Virus record (IMG/VR): IMGVR_UViG_3300030294_000096
Span: 1-37,981 of that record
Origin: a virus
Length of the DNA stretch: 37,981 nucleotides
Strand: one strand, 5' to 3'
Made by a program: the position numbers and the translations under genes. The notes under the pieces are model-generated. The model had not been told where the DNA came from and searched no databases. It saw only the letters and a list, made by a program, of their open reading frames with translations. Of this stretch, positions 30,231 to 37,382 are shown in pieces (within the stretch, counting starts at the first letter, position 1; every line of letters begins with the position of its first letter).

Positions 30231-30568
30231 AATATTTAAAAAAGTTTGAATCTAAAGAAGTAGATTTATTTAATGCTATTGTAAATGACAACACAAAAAG
30301 AGTTGAATATTTAATTAGACTTAATGCTGATATAAACATTCAAGATGCTGAAGGTAGAACTCCATTATTTTATGCAGCAAATCATGATTTTATGAGTATT
30401 GTTAATATACTTATTGAAGCAGGAGCGGATTGGAATATTATTAACAACAAAGGATATGATTTTACATATTTATTAAGTGATAAACAATTTGATTATATTA
30501 TGAAAAAATATCCTGATGAATATAAAGAATATTTAATGAAAAAAACAGCAAACAAATTTAACTTATGA
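30227..30568 (+). CDS. Tagged ankyrin-repeat cassette protein (short)
   Basis: The protein has 113 residues, MKYLKKFESKE to TANKFNL. Repeats: DLFNAIVNDNTKRVEYLIRL, then NADINIQDAEGRTPLFYAAN, then IVNILIEAGADWNI. The end KKYPDEYKEYLMKKTANKFN is almost identical to that of the gene at 33175, pointing to recent exchange or duplication. Confidence 0.91.
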   Translation: MKYLKKFESKEVDLFNAIVNDNTKRVEYLIRLNADINIQDAEGRTPLFYAANHDFMSIVNILIEAGADWNIINNKGYDFTYLLSDKQFDYIMKKYPDEYKEYLMKKTANKFNL

Positions 30569-30996
30569 ACCATTTAAAAATATATGATAATTATAAAGAT
30601 AAAATGAATTCAAAGAACAAATTCAATAATATGATAAATGAGTATATACCAGGATATTACATGATATATAAATCTAATACTTATCATTGGAAGCAACATA
30701 GATACAATGAATATATAGTATTATGTAGAATTATAAATCCAGAAGTTTTTGATGAAGTGGATCTAAGATTAAACATAGATATTCTATCTTATTTTTGTGA
30801 ATTAGAACAACATGAATTAAGGGAAGATGAAAAAATAAAGACTGGAAAACAAATAATAAATCCAAATCATTCAACGTTTGAAAGATTATTTTTGTCATCG
30901 TCATTAAAAACATCTCAAGATAAATTTGAAGAATTGAAAGAAACTACATATTATCAATGGGAATTAAATAAAGTCACAGATAAATTTAACTTATGA
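30565..30996 (+). CDS. Tagged cassette protein, MNHLKIYDNYK variant
   Basis: The protein has 143 residues, ending VTDKFNL. The core has MNEYIPGYYMIYKSNTYHWK-like aromatic segments and a C-terminal helix. It is not recognised. Both junctions are 4-base overlaps. The tag is more divergent than in neighbours. Confidence 0.8.
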   Translation: MNHLKIYDNYKDKMNSKNKFNNMINEYIPGYYMIYKSNTYHWKQHRYNEYIVLCRIINPEVFDEVDLRLNIDILSYFCELEQHELREDEKIKTGKQIINPNHSTFERLFLSSSLKTSQDKFEELKETTYYQWELNKVTDKFNL

Positions 30997-31379
30997 AAAC
31001 ATTCAATCAATACAATGAATCTATAAAAAATAAACATTTTCCTATATATTTTAGAAGATATTATGAATCAGGTAGATATAAAATATCAGATATATATTAC
31101 GACATTGAACAAGCAAATAAATATAGTATTGAATATGTTCTATTTAATAATACCACTAAAGGAGATGAGTTCTTTTACTTATATTTATTTCCATGTAATG
31201 AAAATGAATCTAAAATTATTAGTTCTGAGTTAATAGGTATGTTTAATCTATCAAGTATATTTAATGAAGACTTAACAACAGAAGAAAATATAGAATTAAT
31301 AAAAACATCAAAAAATGCGAATATTATAAATTTAGAAGATGTAAATTTAATAATAAATTCAAATAAATTTAATATATGA
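30993..31379 (+). CDS. Tagged cassette protein, MKTFNQYNE variant
   Basis: The protein has 128 residues, MKTFNQYNESI to INSNKFNI. It is paralogous to the next gene: both have a strand-rich core, a long polar loop and the end NxxIINxEDxxxIINSNKFNI-like segment. The N-terminus is very similar to the T4 internal-protein targeting sequence MKTYQEFIAE. Confidence 0.83.
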   Translation: MKTFNQYNESIKNKHFPIYFRRYYESGRYKISDIYYDIEQANKYSIEYVLFNNTTKGDEFFYLYLFPCNENESKIISSELIGMFNLSSIFNEDLTTEENIELIKTSKNANIINLEDVNLIINSNKFNI

Positions 31380-31807
31380 AAACATTTATACAGTTCAATG
31401 AAACTGAAAATTATGGAGAACCAATGTACAGTAATACAAATAGAATAACTCTTAACCTTTATTCTTATAATGACGAAGAAAATGATTTTCCTCTTTTAGA
31501 ACGAGATATCAAAAAATTAGAAGAAAATAATATTTATTATATTATAATTAGTACAACAGACAATTATATTAACTCTACACAATTTCAAACAATGTTTAAA
31601 ATTTATGCATTACCAAAAAATAAAGAACAGAGAGATATAACTTATTATAATATGAATTTTTCTTATAATACTAAAATTAACATAGAATACAATGGTGAAA
31701 ATTTAGATGAAGTTTTAGATGCAATTAAAAAAAGAAATAAAAATTTTTCAATCATAAATAAAGAAGACTTATATGTTATTATAAATTCAAATAAATTTAA
31801 TATATGA
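31376..31807 (+). CDS. Tagged cassette protein, MKTFIQFNE variant
   Basis: The protein has 143 residues, MKTFIQFNETEN to INSNKFNI. It is paralogous to the preceding gene (shared end INKEDLYVIINSNKFNI) and, more weakly, to the next. The core predicts a sheet (NIYYIIISTTDN, QFQTMFKIYALP). The function is unknown. Confidence 0.83.
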   Translation: MKTFIQFNETENYGEPMYSNTNRITLNLYSYNDEENDFPLLERDIKKLEENNIYYIIISTTDNYINSTQFQTMFKIYALPKNKEQRDITYYNMNFSYNTKINIEYNGENLDEVLDAIKKRNKNFSIINKEDLYVIINSNKFNI

Positions 31808-32163
31808 AAACATATCAACAATTTAATGAAATGAGCAATGTTGGATGTACTATATTTTTCAAAGTATATTTTAAATTTGAAAATGTGTATAAACAAATTG
31901 AGATATTAGATGAAAATAGAATAGATTATGATATATCTTATCATAATAAATTCATTAAAATAGATGCTTATGCTTATTCTATAAGTGAGTATAATTTTCT
32001 TATATCAATTGAATTCAAAATAAATAAAAAATCACAAGAACTAATAAATCCAAATATGTCACTTGATAAAATTAGAAGTATTGTAAAATCAGACAAAGGT
32101 TGGACGCCAACAAGTAAAGAAGAATTACCATACATTAATGATATAAATAAATTCAACTTATGA
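31804..32163 (+). CDS. Tagged cassette protein, MKTYQQFNE variant
   Basis: The protein has 119 residues starting MKTYQQFNEMSN, the closest match in this window to the capsid-targeting sequence of T4 internal proteins II and III, including the F-x-E that the T4 head protease cuts after. It ends DINKFNL. The core is strand-rich (GCTIFFKVYFKFENVYKQIE). Confidence 0.83.
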   Translation: MKTYQQFNEMSNVGCTIFFKVYFKFENVYKQIEILDENRIDYDISYHNKFIKIDAYAYSISEYNFLISIEFKINKKSQELINPNMSLDKIRSIVKSDKGWTPTSKEELPYINDINKFNL

Positions 32164-32666
32164 AATATATAAAAAGATTTGAAAGTATAATAACAGAATT
32201 GAATTACTCAAGTAAAGGATTAACTTCTTTACCTGAGTTGCCTGATACATTAAAGAATTTGGGATGTCATCATAATAAATTAAGATATCTACCAGAATTA
32301 CCAACTACATTAGAAGAATTGTTTTGTGGCGATAATGAGTTAAAAAAATTGCCAACTTTACCAAACACAATAACAAATTTAATGATTCATCATAATGATT
32401 TGACAGAATTGCCAGATCTACCAGATTCATTGATAAATTTTTCATGTGGGCATAATAATTTAACTGAAATACCAAAATTACCAAATAATTTAGTATATTT
32501 TTTATGTGATAATAATAATTTATCTGAATTACCAGAAATGCCAGAAACTGTAACTCAATTTAGTTGTAAGTATAATAATTTACCATATGAAGATTTGAAT
32601 GGATATTGGGATTGGTTTTATGATAGAAATCCAGAAAGAAAACAAGCAAAAAAATTCAACTTATGA
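32160..32666 (+). CDS. Tagged leucine-rich repeat cassette protein
   Basis: The protein has 168 residues, MKYIKRFESII to AKKFNL. Six leucine-rich repeats of 20-21 residues fill residues 14-140, with pattern LPxLPxxLxxLxCxxNxLxx (for example LPELPTTLEELFCGDNELKK). This is the bacterial type also seen in secreted effectors such as IpaH, but no enzymatic domain follows. It is a protein-interaction module; the target is unknown. Confidence 0.93.
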   Translation: MKYIKRFESIITELNYSSKGLTSLPELPDTLKNLGCHHNKLRYLPELPTTLEELFCGDNELKKLPTLPNTITNLMIHHNDLTELPDLPDSLINFSCGHNNLTEIPKLPNNLVYFLCDNNNLSELPEMPETVTQFSCKYNNLPYEDLNGYWDWFYDRNPERKQAKKFNL

Positions 32667-33178
32667 GATATTTAAAAAAATTTGAAAAATATAATGCATC
32701 TTTAGATTTAAATTATATTTTAGAAGATGATGTATATAGTGATTCAGATGCAATAAAATTATTAAAAAAAGTGAAATATGCTATTGACAATGATTGTGTT
32801 ATTGATAATATTAATATACATTGGATGGAAAGAACTCCTTTAATTACATGCGCTGTTTTAGACTGTCATATAAAAACCCAGTCTAAATATAGAAATATAT
32901 TTGAGCAAATAGCAAAAGAACTAATTAATTCAGGAGCTAATATAAATCATATAGATAAAGATAACAGAAGTGCTTTAATATGGGCTACAGATAGAGGACA
33001 TTTTGATGTAATGGAACTATTAATTGAAAATGGCGCAGATTGGAATATTATGGATGTATTCCATCATGAATTTCATGAATATTTGAGTGATGAACATTTT
33101 GAAAAAATTATTCATAAATATCCAGAACAATATGAATTGTATAACATGAAAAACAACACGAACAAATTCAATTTATGA
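32663..33178 (+). CDS. Tagged ankyrin-repeat cassette protein
   Basis: The protein has 171 residues, MRYLKKFEKYN to NTNKFNL. Ankyrin repeats at residues 50-135: ERTPLITCAVLDCH, then SGANINHIDKDNRSALIWAT and DVMELLIENGADWNIMD. It carries the shared end module KYPEQYELYNMKN. Confidence 0.91.
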   Translation: MRYLKKFEKYNASLDLNYILEDDVYSDSDAIKLLKKVKYAIDNDCVIDNINIHWMERTPLITCAVLDCHIKTQSKYRNIFEQIAKELINSGANINHIDKDNRSALIWATDRGHFDVMELLIENGADWNIMDVFHHEFHEYLSDEHFEKIIHKYPEQYELYNMKNNTNKFNL

Positions 33179-33666
33179 AACATATAAAAACATATACTCA
33201 GAAAGAATTGGATGATAATTTGTTGAAATATTCAGCAAAACAGGCATCTTTGCAAAAAGTAAGAGAATTGATAACAGATGGAGCTAACGTTAATTGTTTT
33301 GATCGTATCAGATATAACACGCCATTAATTAACGCATCACAACAACTAAATTATAGTACAATTAAATTGTTAATAGAAAATGGTGCTGATATAAATTTAG
33401 TAAATAAAAACAATAAAAATTGTATATTTTATATTGTTAATCAAAACACATATACTTATACTAAATATAAAAATAAAATTAATAATATAATTGATTTATT
33501 AATTTCATCTGGAATAAATTTAAACAATAAAAATAAAAGTGATGTTGATATTTTTGATAATATTCAAGAATCAAATCCTTTTATTCTTCAATATATAATA
33601 GATAATTATCCAGAAGAATACAAAGAATATTTAATGAAAAAAACTGCAAACAAATTTAACTTATGA
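33175..33666 (+). CDS. Tagged ankyrin-repeat cassette protein
   Basis: The protein has 163 residues, beginning MKHIKTYTQKE, a diverged tag that has lost FE, and ending TANKFNL. Repeats: QASLQKVRELITDGANVNCF, then NTPLINASQQLNYSTIKLLI followed by NGADINLVNKNNKN. The last 15 residues equal those of the gene at 30227 (YKEYLMKKTANKFNL). Confidence 0.91.
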   Translation: MKHIKTYTQKELDDNLLKYSAKQASLQKVRELITDGANVNCFDRIRYNTPLINASQQLNYSTIKLLIENGADINLVNKNNKNCIFYIVNQNTYTYTKYKNKINNIIDLLISSGINLNNKNKSDVDIFDNIQESNPFILQYIIDNYPEEYKEYLMKKTANKFNL

Positions 33667-33983
33667 AATATATTAAAGCATATGAAACAGTTGAAGTCTG
33701 GAACGATAATAAAAGGATAAAAACATATGATTCATCAGAATACGAATTAAGTGATTATGTGATTTTGAATAAGCTTTATTTTCCAGATATAAGTGATAAT
33801 TACACATATCTTATAGGTAAAATAATAGACATTTCAGAAAATAATAATATGTTTTATTGGGTTATTAAATTACCAGATAAAAAAGTAGTATGGACTGGAG
33901 ATTATGAAATACATAAAACTATAACAAAAGAAGAATATGAAACGCTAGAAATAAAAAATTCATCAGATAAATATAATATATAA
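33663..33983 (+). CDS. Tagged SDYV barrel-like cassette protein
   Basis: The protein has 106 residues, MKYIKAYETVE to SDKYNI. ELSDYVILNKLYF fits the GDYVL position of the barrel-like family, followed by LIGKIIDISENNNMFYWVIK. It is the last of the overlapping chain; the next gene starts 5 bases later. Confidence 0.82.
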   Translation: MKYIKAYETVEVWNDNKRIKTYDSSEYELSDYVILNKLYFPDISDNYTYLIGKIIDISENNNMFYWVIKLPDKKVVWTGDYEIHKTITKEEYETLEIKNSSDKYNI

Positions 33984-33987
33984 GAAT

Positions 33988-34320
33988 ATGATAAGTAAAT
34001 ATAATGACTTCATTTTAGAAAATAAATATGAAGATGAACGTGAAGATGTCACAGGTAAAGTTAACAGAAGTAAAAAGTTATCGAAAGAAATGAAGGAAAA
34101 AATATTACCTTTGATTATTCCTGGTAATACAAAATACAAAAATGGTAGAATTTTTGATTTACATATACCTAAAATCGAAGGTAAATCATTTAAATTAGTA
34201 AGCTTAGGTGCAGATAAAAATGGATTTTTTGTATTTACTCATAGAGCAAGATGTAAATCTAAACCAAATATTGAAGATATTCCAAATAAAGATATTGAAT
34301 TTATTGAAACAACAGGATAA
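33988..34320 (+). CDS. Hypothetical protein, MISKYNDFILE start
   Basis: The protein has 110 residues. The start MISKYNDFILENKYEDE has the spacing of a capsid-targeting sequence (F-I-L-E) but is otherwise unlike the cassette tag. The end lacks KFNL. The core (KSFKLVSLGADKNGFFVFTH) is a predicted sheet with basic loops. No domain is recognised. Confidence 0.78.
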   Translation: MISKYNDFILENKYEDEREDVTGKVNRSKKLSKEMKEKILPLIIPGNTKYKNGRIFDLHIPKIEGKSFKLVSLGADKNGFFVFTHRARCKSKPNIEDIPNKDIEFIETTG

Positions 34321-34338
34321 TAAAATAATATATAGAAT

Positions 34339-34557
34339 ATGAAAATTAAAAAATTTAAAGAATTAAATGAAGCTGATACTAATCAGATACCAGGTACATC
34401 ATTAGATAAATATTATTCTTATTATAAAAGATGGTGTGATGAAAATGGATTTGAATATAATTTTAAAGATATATCAGAAGATGAAATTATTGAGATAGCA
34501 AAAAAATACGCTGATGATAATAATTTACCGAATATGACATATTACAGAAATGATTAA
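34339..34557 (+). CDS. Small hypothetical protein, MKIKKFKELNE start
   Basis: The protein has 72 residues. Tag-like MKIKKFKELNEAD, then a helical body (YYSYYKRWCDENGFEYNFKD, DEIIEIAKKYADDN). It lacks the KFNL end. AATAATATATAG lies immediately before the start. A terminator follows. Confidence 0.75.
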   Translation: MKIKKFKELNEADTNQIPGTSLDKYYSYYKRWCDENGFEYNFKDISEDEIIEIAKKYADDNNLPNMTYYRND

Positions 34558-34573
34558 TATATTTAACAATAAA

Positions 34574-34609
34574 AAAATGAATTATTTATTATAATTCATT
34601 TTTTTTGAT
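34574..34609. terminator. Hairpin terminator
   Basis: AAAAAATGAATTAT and ATAATTCATTTTTTTT pair around TTATT. It ends the long plus-strand cassette unit. Confidence 0.83.
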
Positions 34610-34639
34610 TATATTCGTAGATAAAAATAAATAGATAAA

Positions 34640-34822
34640 ATGACAAAAATATTAGATATTATAAATAAATTATTCTTATTTTTTGCTTTGCTTTGGTTAG
34701 CCTTATCATTGTGTGTAATAATTATATTATCATTAATTAAAACTTTTTTGAGAATAACATATAAATCAATTAAGAATAAAATCAAAAGAAAAAATGAAAA
34801 AAAAATTACTATGGTTGGATGA
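34640..34822 (+). CDS. Small membrane protein (tentative)
   Basis: The protein has 60 residues with one or two hydrophobic helices (LFLFFALLWLALSLCVIIIL) and a basic tail (KSIKNKIKRKNEKK). It overlaps the next gene by 29 bases, more than usual here. A minus-strand frame of similar length is an alternative. The plus-strand call is favoured by the direction of neighbours and an A-rich leader. Confidence 0.5.
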   Translation: MTKILDIINKLFLFFALLWLALSLCVIIILSLIKTFLRITYKSIKNKIKRKNEKKITMVG

Positions 34823-35132
34823 TTCTCGTAATCCATTAGAAAATGATTGGTTAGTTTTTAGTCCAATTGGAAAAGATGTAGAAGTGAGTTGGGTTATGAC
34901 TCAAACTGAATTTGAAGATTGTATTATGATTAATGGATTACCTGATGCAATATGTTTTGATCATGACTTGGGTACAGGTAATGGTGATGGATATGAGTGT
35001 GCCAAATGGTTATGTAGATACTGTGACAACAAAAAATTAAAACTACCTTTATATGCTATGCAATCAGCTAATACAGTAGGAAGAGAAAATATTGATTGCT
35101 ATTTAAAAAATTATATGAAACACTGCTATTAA
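34794..35132 (+). CDS. Cyclic-phosphate-processing receiver-like (cREC) protein
   Basis: The protein has 112 residues. KKLLWLDDSRNP at the start, CFDHDLGTGNGDGYECAKWL in the middle and YAMQSANTVGRENI near the end match the small receiver-derived family linked by comparative genomics to RNA-repair and nucleotide-signal systems. The acidic cluster LDD and DHDLG is intact. A role in processing cyclic-phosphate RNA ends has been proposed for this family; that is family knowledge, not shown here. Confidence 0.86.
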   Translation: MKKKLLWLDDSRNPLENDWLVFSPIGKDVEVSWVMTQTEFEDCIMINGLPDAICFDHDLGTGNGDGYECAKWLCRYCDNKKLKLPLYAMQSANTVGRENIDCYLKNYMKHCY

Positions 35133-35136
35133 TATT

Positions 35137-35334
35137 ATGAAAAACGAAAAAGAAAAAGAAATAAAGGATTTTGAAAAATGGAGAATAAAAGAAGAATTAA
35201 CTCTTCAAATTTTGATTGGATTAAATAAATCAATTGAAGATTTTAAATCTACTACAATTGAAGGATATAAACCAACAAATAAAGATATAAATTCTGTTCT
35301 AAGTACAATTTTAAGCAAAAGGTTAAATAAATAA
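35137..35334 (+). CDS. Small helical hypothetical protein
   Basis: The protein has 65 residues, charged and helical (KEKEIKDFEKWRIKEELTLQ), followed by a second helix (NSVLSTILSKRL). It lies 4 bases after the cREC gene and is probably cotranscribed with it. Confidence 0.72.
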   Translation: MKNEKEKEIKDFEKWRIKEELTLQILIGLNKSIEDFKSTTIEGYKPTNKDINSVLSTILSKRLNK

Positions 35335-35368
35335 AAAAAGAGTTATGATTTAAATCATAACTCTTTTA
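35335..35368. terminator. Bidirectional hairpin terminator
   Basis: AAAGAGTTATGATTT and AAATCATAACTCTTT form a stem between convergent genes ending at 35334 and 35372. Confidence 0.86.
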
Positions 35369-35371
35369 TTT

Positions 35372-36094
35372 TTATTTCTGAAATGATGGTTTCAGCCACA
35401 TTTTTGTGTGTTTAAAAATATAATCTCTTAATTCTGGAAATTCATTCAGCATCAAAATTGTTTTTAATGTATCATACTTAAAACACTTTGTAAGTTCATC
35501 TTGAATTCTTTCATTAGAAACTACTTTCATTTTTGATTCATAATCATAATTTTTGATAGCGATTTCAATATCATCAGTCATTCTGAATCCTTTTGTGATA
35601 CAAAAACGGACGCATCTCAAAATCCGTAGGCTGTCCTCATCAAATGTAAGTTCACATGGTCTTGGAGTTCTAAGAATTCCCATTTTTAAATCTTTCACAC
35701 CATCAAACAAGTCAATCAAAGTACCATTCTCATCAACAGCCATAGCATTTAATGTGAAATCACGTCTTATTAAATCATCTTCTAGTGTACCAAGTTCTAA
35801 AATTGGACGTCTTGTACCTTCATAATAGCCAATTTCCTTTCTTGCCATTACAAAATCTGCTGTCAATCCTTCATGCTTATGTCCTTTTGGAAATTTTGCT
35901 TTGATAGTAAAACATCTTGGTGTTGAATTGTATATAGTGTAACCATTTTTACGTAGCCATAACTCCATATCCATAAATCCAGATTCAACTGATTGATTCA
36001 TATCATCTAATACAAAAGTAAAGTCAATGTCTTTACAATCAACTCCTAAAATACGGTCACGAACCGCTCCTCCCACTTCATAAATTTTTGGCAT
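35372..36094 (-). CDS. tRNA nucleotidyltransferase / poly(A) polymerase catalytic half
   Basis: The protein has 240 residues, about half the length of usual bacterial CCA-adding enzymes. Head: GGAVRDRILGV and the DID carboxylates in CKDIDFTFV. Neck: RRDFTLNAMAVDENG and EDSLRILRCVRF. Body start: SNERIQDELTKCF. It ends at PELRDYIFKHTKMWLKPSF, where a full-length enzyme would continue into a body/HD region. The missing region corresponds to the gene at 13907-14659. It would add or repair the CCA end of tRNAs, or act as a poly(A) polymerase; sequence alone does not separate these. Confidence 0.93.
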   Translation of the reverse strand: MPKIYEVGGAVRDRILGVDCKDIDFTFVLDDMNQSVESGFMDMELWLRKNGYTIYNSTPRCFTIKAKFPKGHKHEGLTADFVMARKEIGYYEGTRRPILELGTLEDDLIRRDFTLNAMAVDENGTLIDLFDGVKDLKMGILRTPRPCELTFDEDSLRILRCVRFCITKGFRMTDDIEIAIKNYDYESKMKVVSNERIQDELTKCFKYDTLKTILMLNEFPELRDYIFKHTKMWLKPSFQK

Positions 36095-36118
36095 ATTTTT
36101 ATTTTTATTTAATTCTCA

Positions 36119-36126
36119 CAAAGATA
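36119..36126 (-). promoter_or_regulatory. Bacteroidota-type -7 element
   Basis: The minus strand reads TATCTTTG, 25 bases before the nucleotidyltransferase start, so this gene has its own promoter. Confidence 0.62.
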
Positions 36127-36166
36127 TGGAGAATAATTGATACTAGCAAATCTTTAAGTTAAAAAA

Positions 36167-36730
36167 TCAATCTATAGGTAATCCACCAAAAGTCTTTTGA
36201 GCCCATACAGCTAATGAGTGTCTTTCGGAATCTGTGTAATTATTAACATGGTTGTGGTAGTAATTATAAGTTTTAACTTCCTCAGCATATCTTCTATCTT
36301 CTATTTCCGATTTTAAAGTACTGTTAACTTCTATACCTTTTATATTATTGTGATTGAGTAACGTTTCTAGTATTGAAGTTTTAATATCTTCTAACTTGTA
36401 ATCCTTAATTACAGAACCTATTACAATAGGTAACCTCTTTGTATTATCCAATACTGAATTGAGTGTGTTTGGATCAGTAAACTTTAAATATACATAAGCC
36501 CCATACATATCAATATCTAAGTTATACATGTCAAATAGTATTACGTTCTTGGAACAATAATTACCATGACAAAGAAGAGAATGTAAACTAATATGATTCT
36601 CATGAAGACAATACCTATCATCTAGTGATAACTCTTTTAATACTTTCTCAAAATATTCAGGAGTAGTTTTCTTATCTTGAACTGCCTGATGGACAATTCC
36701 TGCATTAGGGTGATATTTGTAATCTCTCAT
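36167..36730 (-). CDS. Hypothetical protein
   Basis: The protein has 187 residues. It is rich in His, Tyr and Asn (LHENHISLHSLLCHGNYCSK). The first half suggests a helical-repeat arrangement with short alternating segments; the C-terminus is WAQKTFGGLPID. No known motif is complete. It lies 5 bases downstream of the small membrane protein gene at 36736. Confidence 0.82.
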   Translation of the reverse strand: MRDYKYHPNAGIVHQAVQDKKTTPEYFEKVLKELSLDDRYCLHENHISLHSLLCHGNYCSKNVILFDMYNLDIDMYGAYVYLKFTDPNTLNSVLDNTKRLPIVIGSVIKDYKLEDIKTSILETLLNHNNIKGIEVNSTLKSEIEDRRYAEEVKTYNYYHNHVNNYTDSERHSLAVWAQKTFGGLPID

Positions 36731-36735
36731 GATTT

Positions 36736-36966
36736 TTATTTTTTATATTTTTTAAACCACATACTGTAAATCGAATATATATACACACTTAGAAGAAACA
36801 AAATAAACACACCTAGTATAATACAAATACTAGTAAAATCTACATTATGATTATTTATATTTGAATTATAAATTATCATAATAACTTTAATTGACATTGA
36901 AATAAGATACATATACATAGCTGATACTGCTATTGTACCGAAAATTTTAAAAAATTTAATGTTCAT
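36736..36966 (-). CDS. Small two-helix membrane protein
   Basis: The protein has 76 residues. Hydrophobic segments at about residues 8-32 and 46-68, the end basic (WFKKYKK). It overlaps the end of the preceding small membrane gene by 11 bases. It is part of a cluster of three short membrane genes. The function is unknown. Confidence 0.72.
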   Translation of the reverse strand: MNIKFFKIFGTIAVSAMYMYLISMSIKVIMIIYNSNINNHNVDFTSICIILGVFILFLLSVYIYSIYSMWFKKYKK

Positions 36967-37129
36967 ATCTTTTTTTATTTATATGTTTATCTTCTATTTT
37001 ATCAGCGAATTCATTAATATCTTCTGATAATGCTATTAATAAGAAGCCTATTAATATAACACAAGTAAAAATACCAATGAAGCCTATTAATAAAGCTAAT
37101 AATCTCAATAATGTTATTATGAATCTCAT
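36956..37129 (-). CDS. Very small membrane protein
   Basis: The protein has 57 residues, starting MRFIITLLRLLALLIGFIG. One long or two short hydrophobic helices are followed by a charged tail SEDINEFADKIEDKHINKKR. It lies in phase with the cluster of membrane genes (11-base overlap with the next, about 11 bases after the previous stop). Confidence 0.68.
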   Translation of the reverse strand: MRFIITLLRLLALLIGFIGIFTCVILIGFLLIALSEDINEFADKIEDKHINKKRYEH

Positions 37130-37140
37130 ATTATTTTTTT

Positions 37141-37374
37141 TTATTTTTTTAATATCTTATATGAAAAAATTAATATTATAATAATTAAAAAAAGAGTGAT
37201 AATTGTTCCTATTCCAAAAAAAATATAATTCTCTATACATTTATTTAATGAATAATAATTAACATCATATAGATAATGTGTCATTTTAATTCCATCAATT
37301 ATATAATATAACATGTATCCGTATCCAATCAATAACAAAAAATTAAAAACTATATTAAAAATTTTTTTCACCAT
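37141..37374 (-). CDS. Small two-helix membrane protein
   Basis: The protein has 77 residues. Hydrophobic helices at about residues 5-26 and 49-72, joined by a polar Tyr/Asn-rich loop, ending KILKK. It follows the zinc-binding gene at 37383 by 8 bases. Confidence 0.72.
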   Translation of the reverse strand: MVKKIFNIVFNFLLLIGYGYMLYYIIDGIKMTHYLYDVNYYSLNKCIENYIFFGIGTIITLFLIIIILIFSYKILKK

Positions 37375-37382
37375 AATATTAT

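Larger units (their letters stand above)
30205..33690 (+). repeat. Conserved cassette junctions, cluster 3
   Basis: Ten junctions (about 30229, 30567, 30995, 31378, 31806, 32162, 32665, 33177, 33665 and the half copy near 33980) carry the same pattern. The three around 30995, 31378 and 31806 have the variant right half ATGAAAACATTCAATCAA or ATGAAAACATATCAA, encoding MKTFxQFNE or MKTYQQFNE. Confidence 0.83.

Noticed and set aside
34609-34836. Minus-strand frame of 75 codons antisense to 34640-34822
   Set aside because: It would run against the direction of both neighbours, and the terminator at 34574-34609 overlaps its end; the plus-strand gene is kept with modest confidence.
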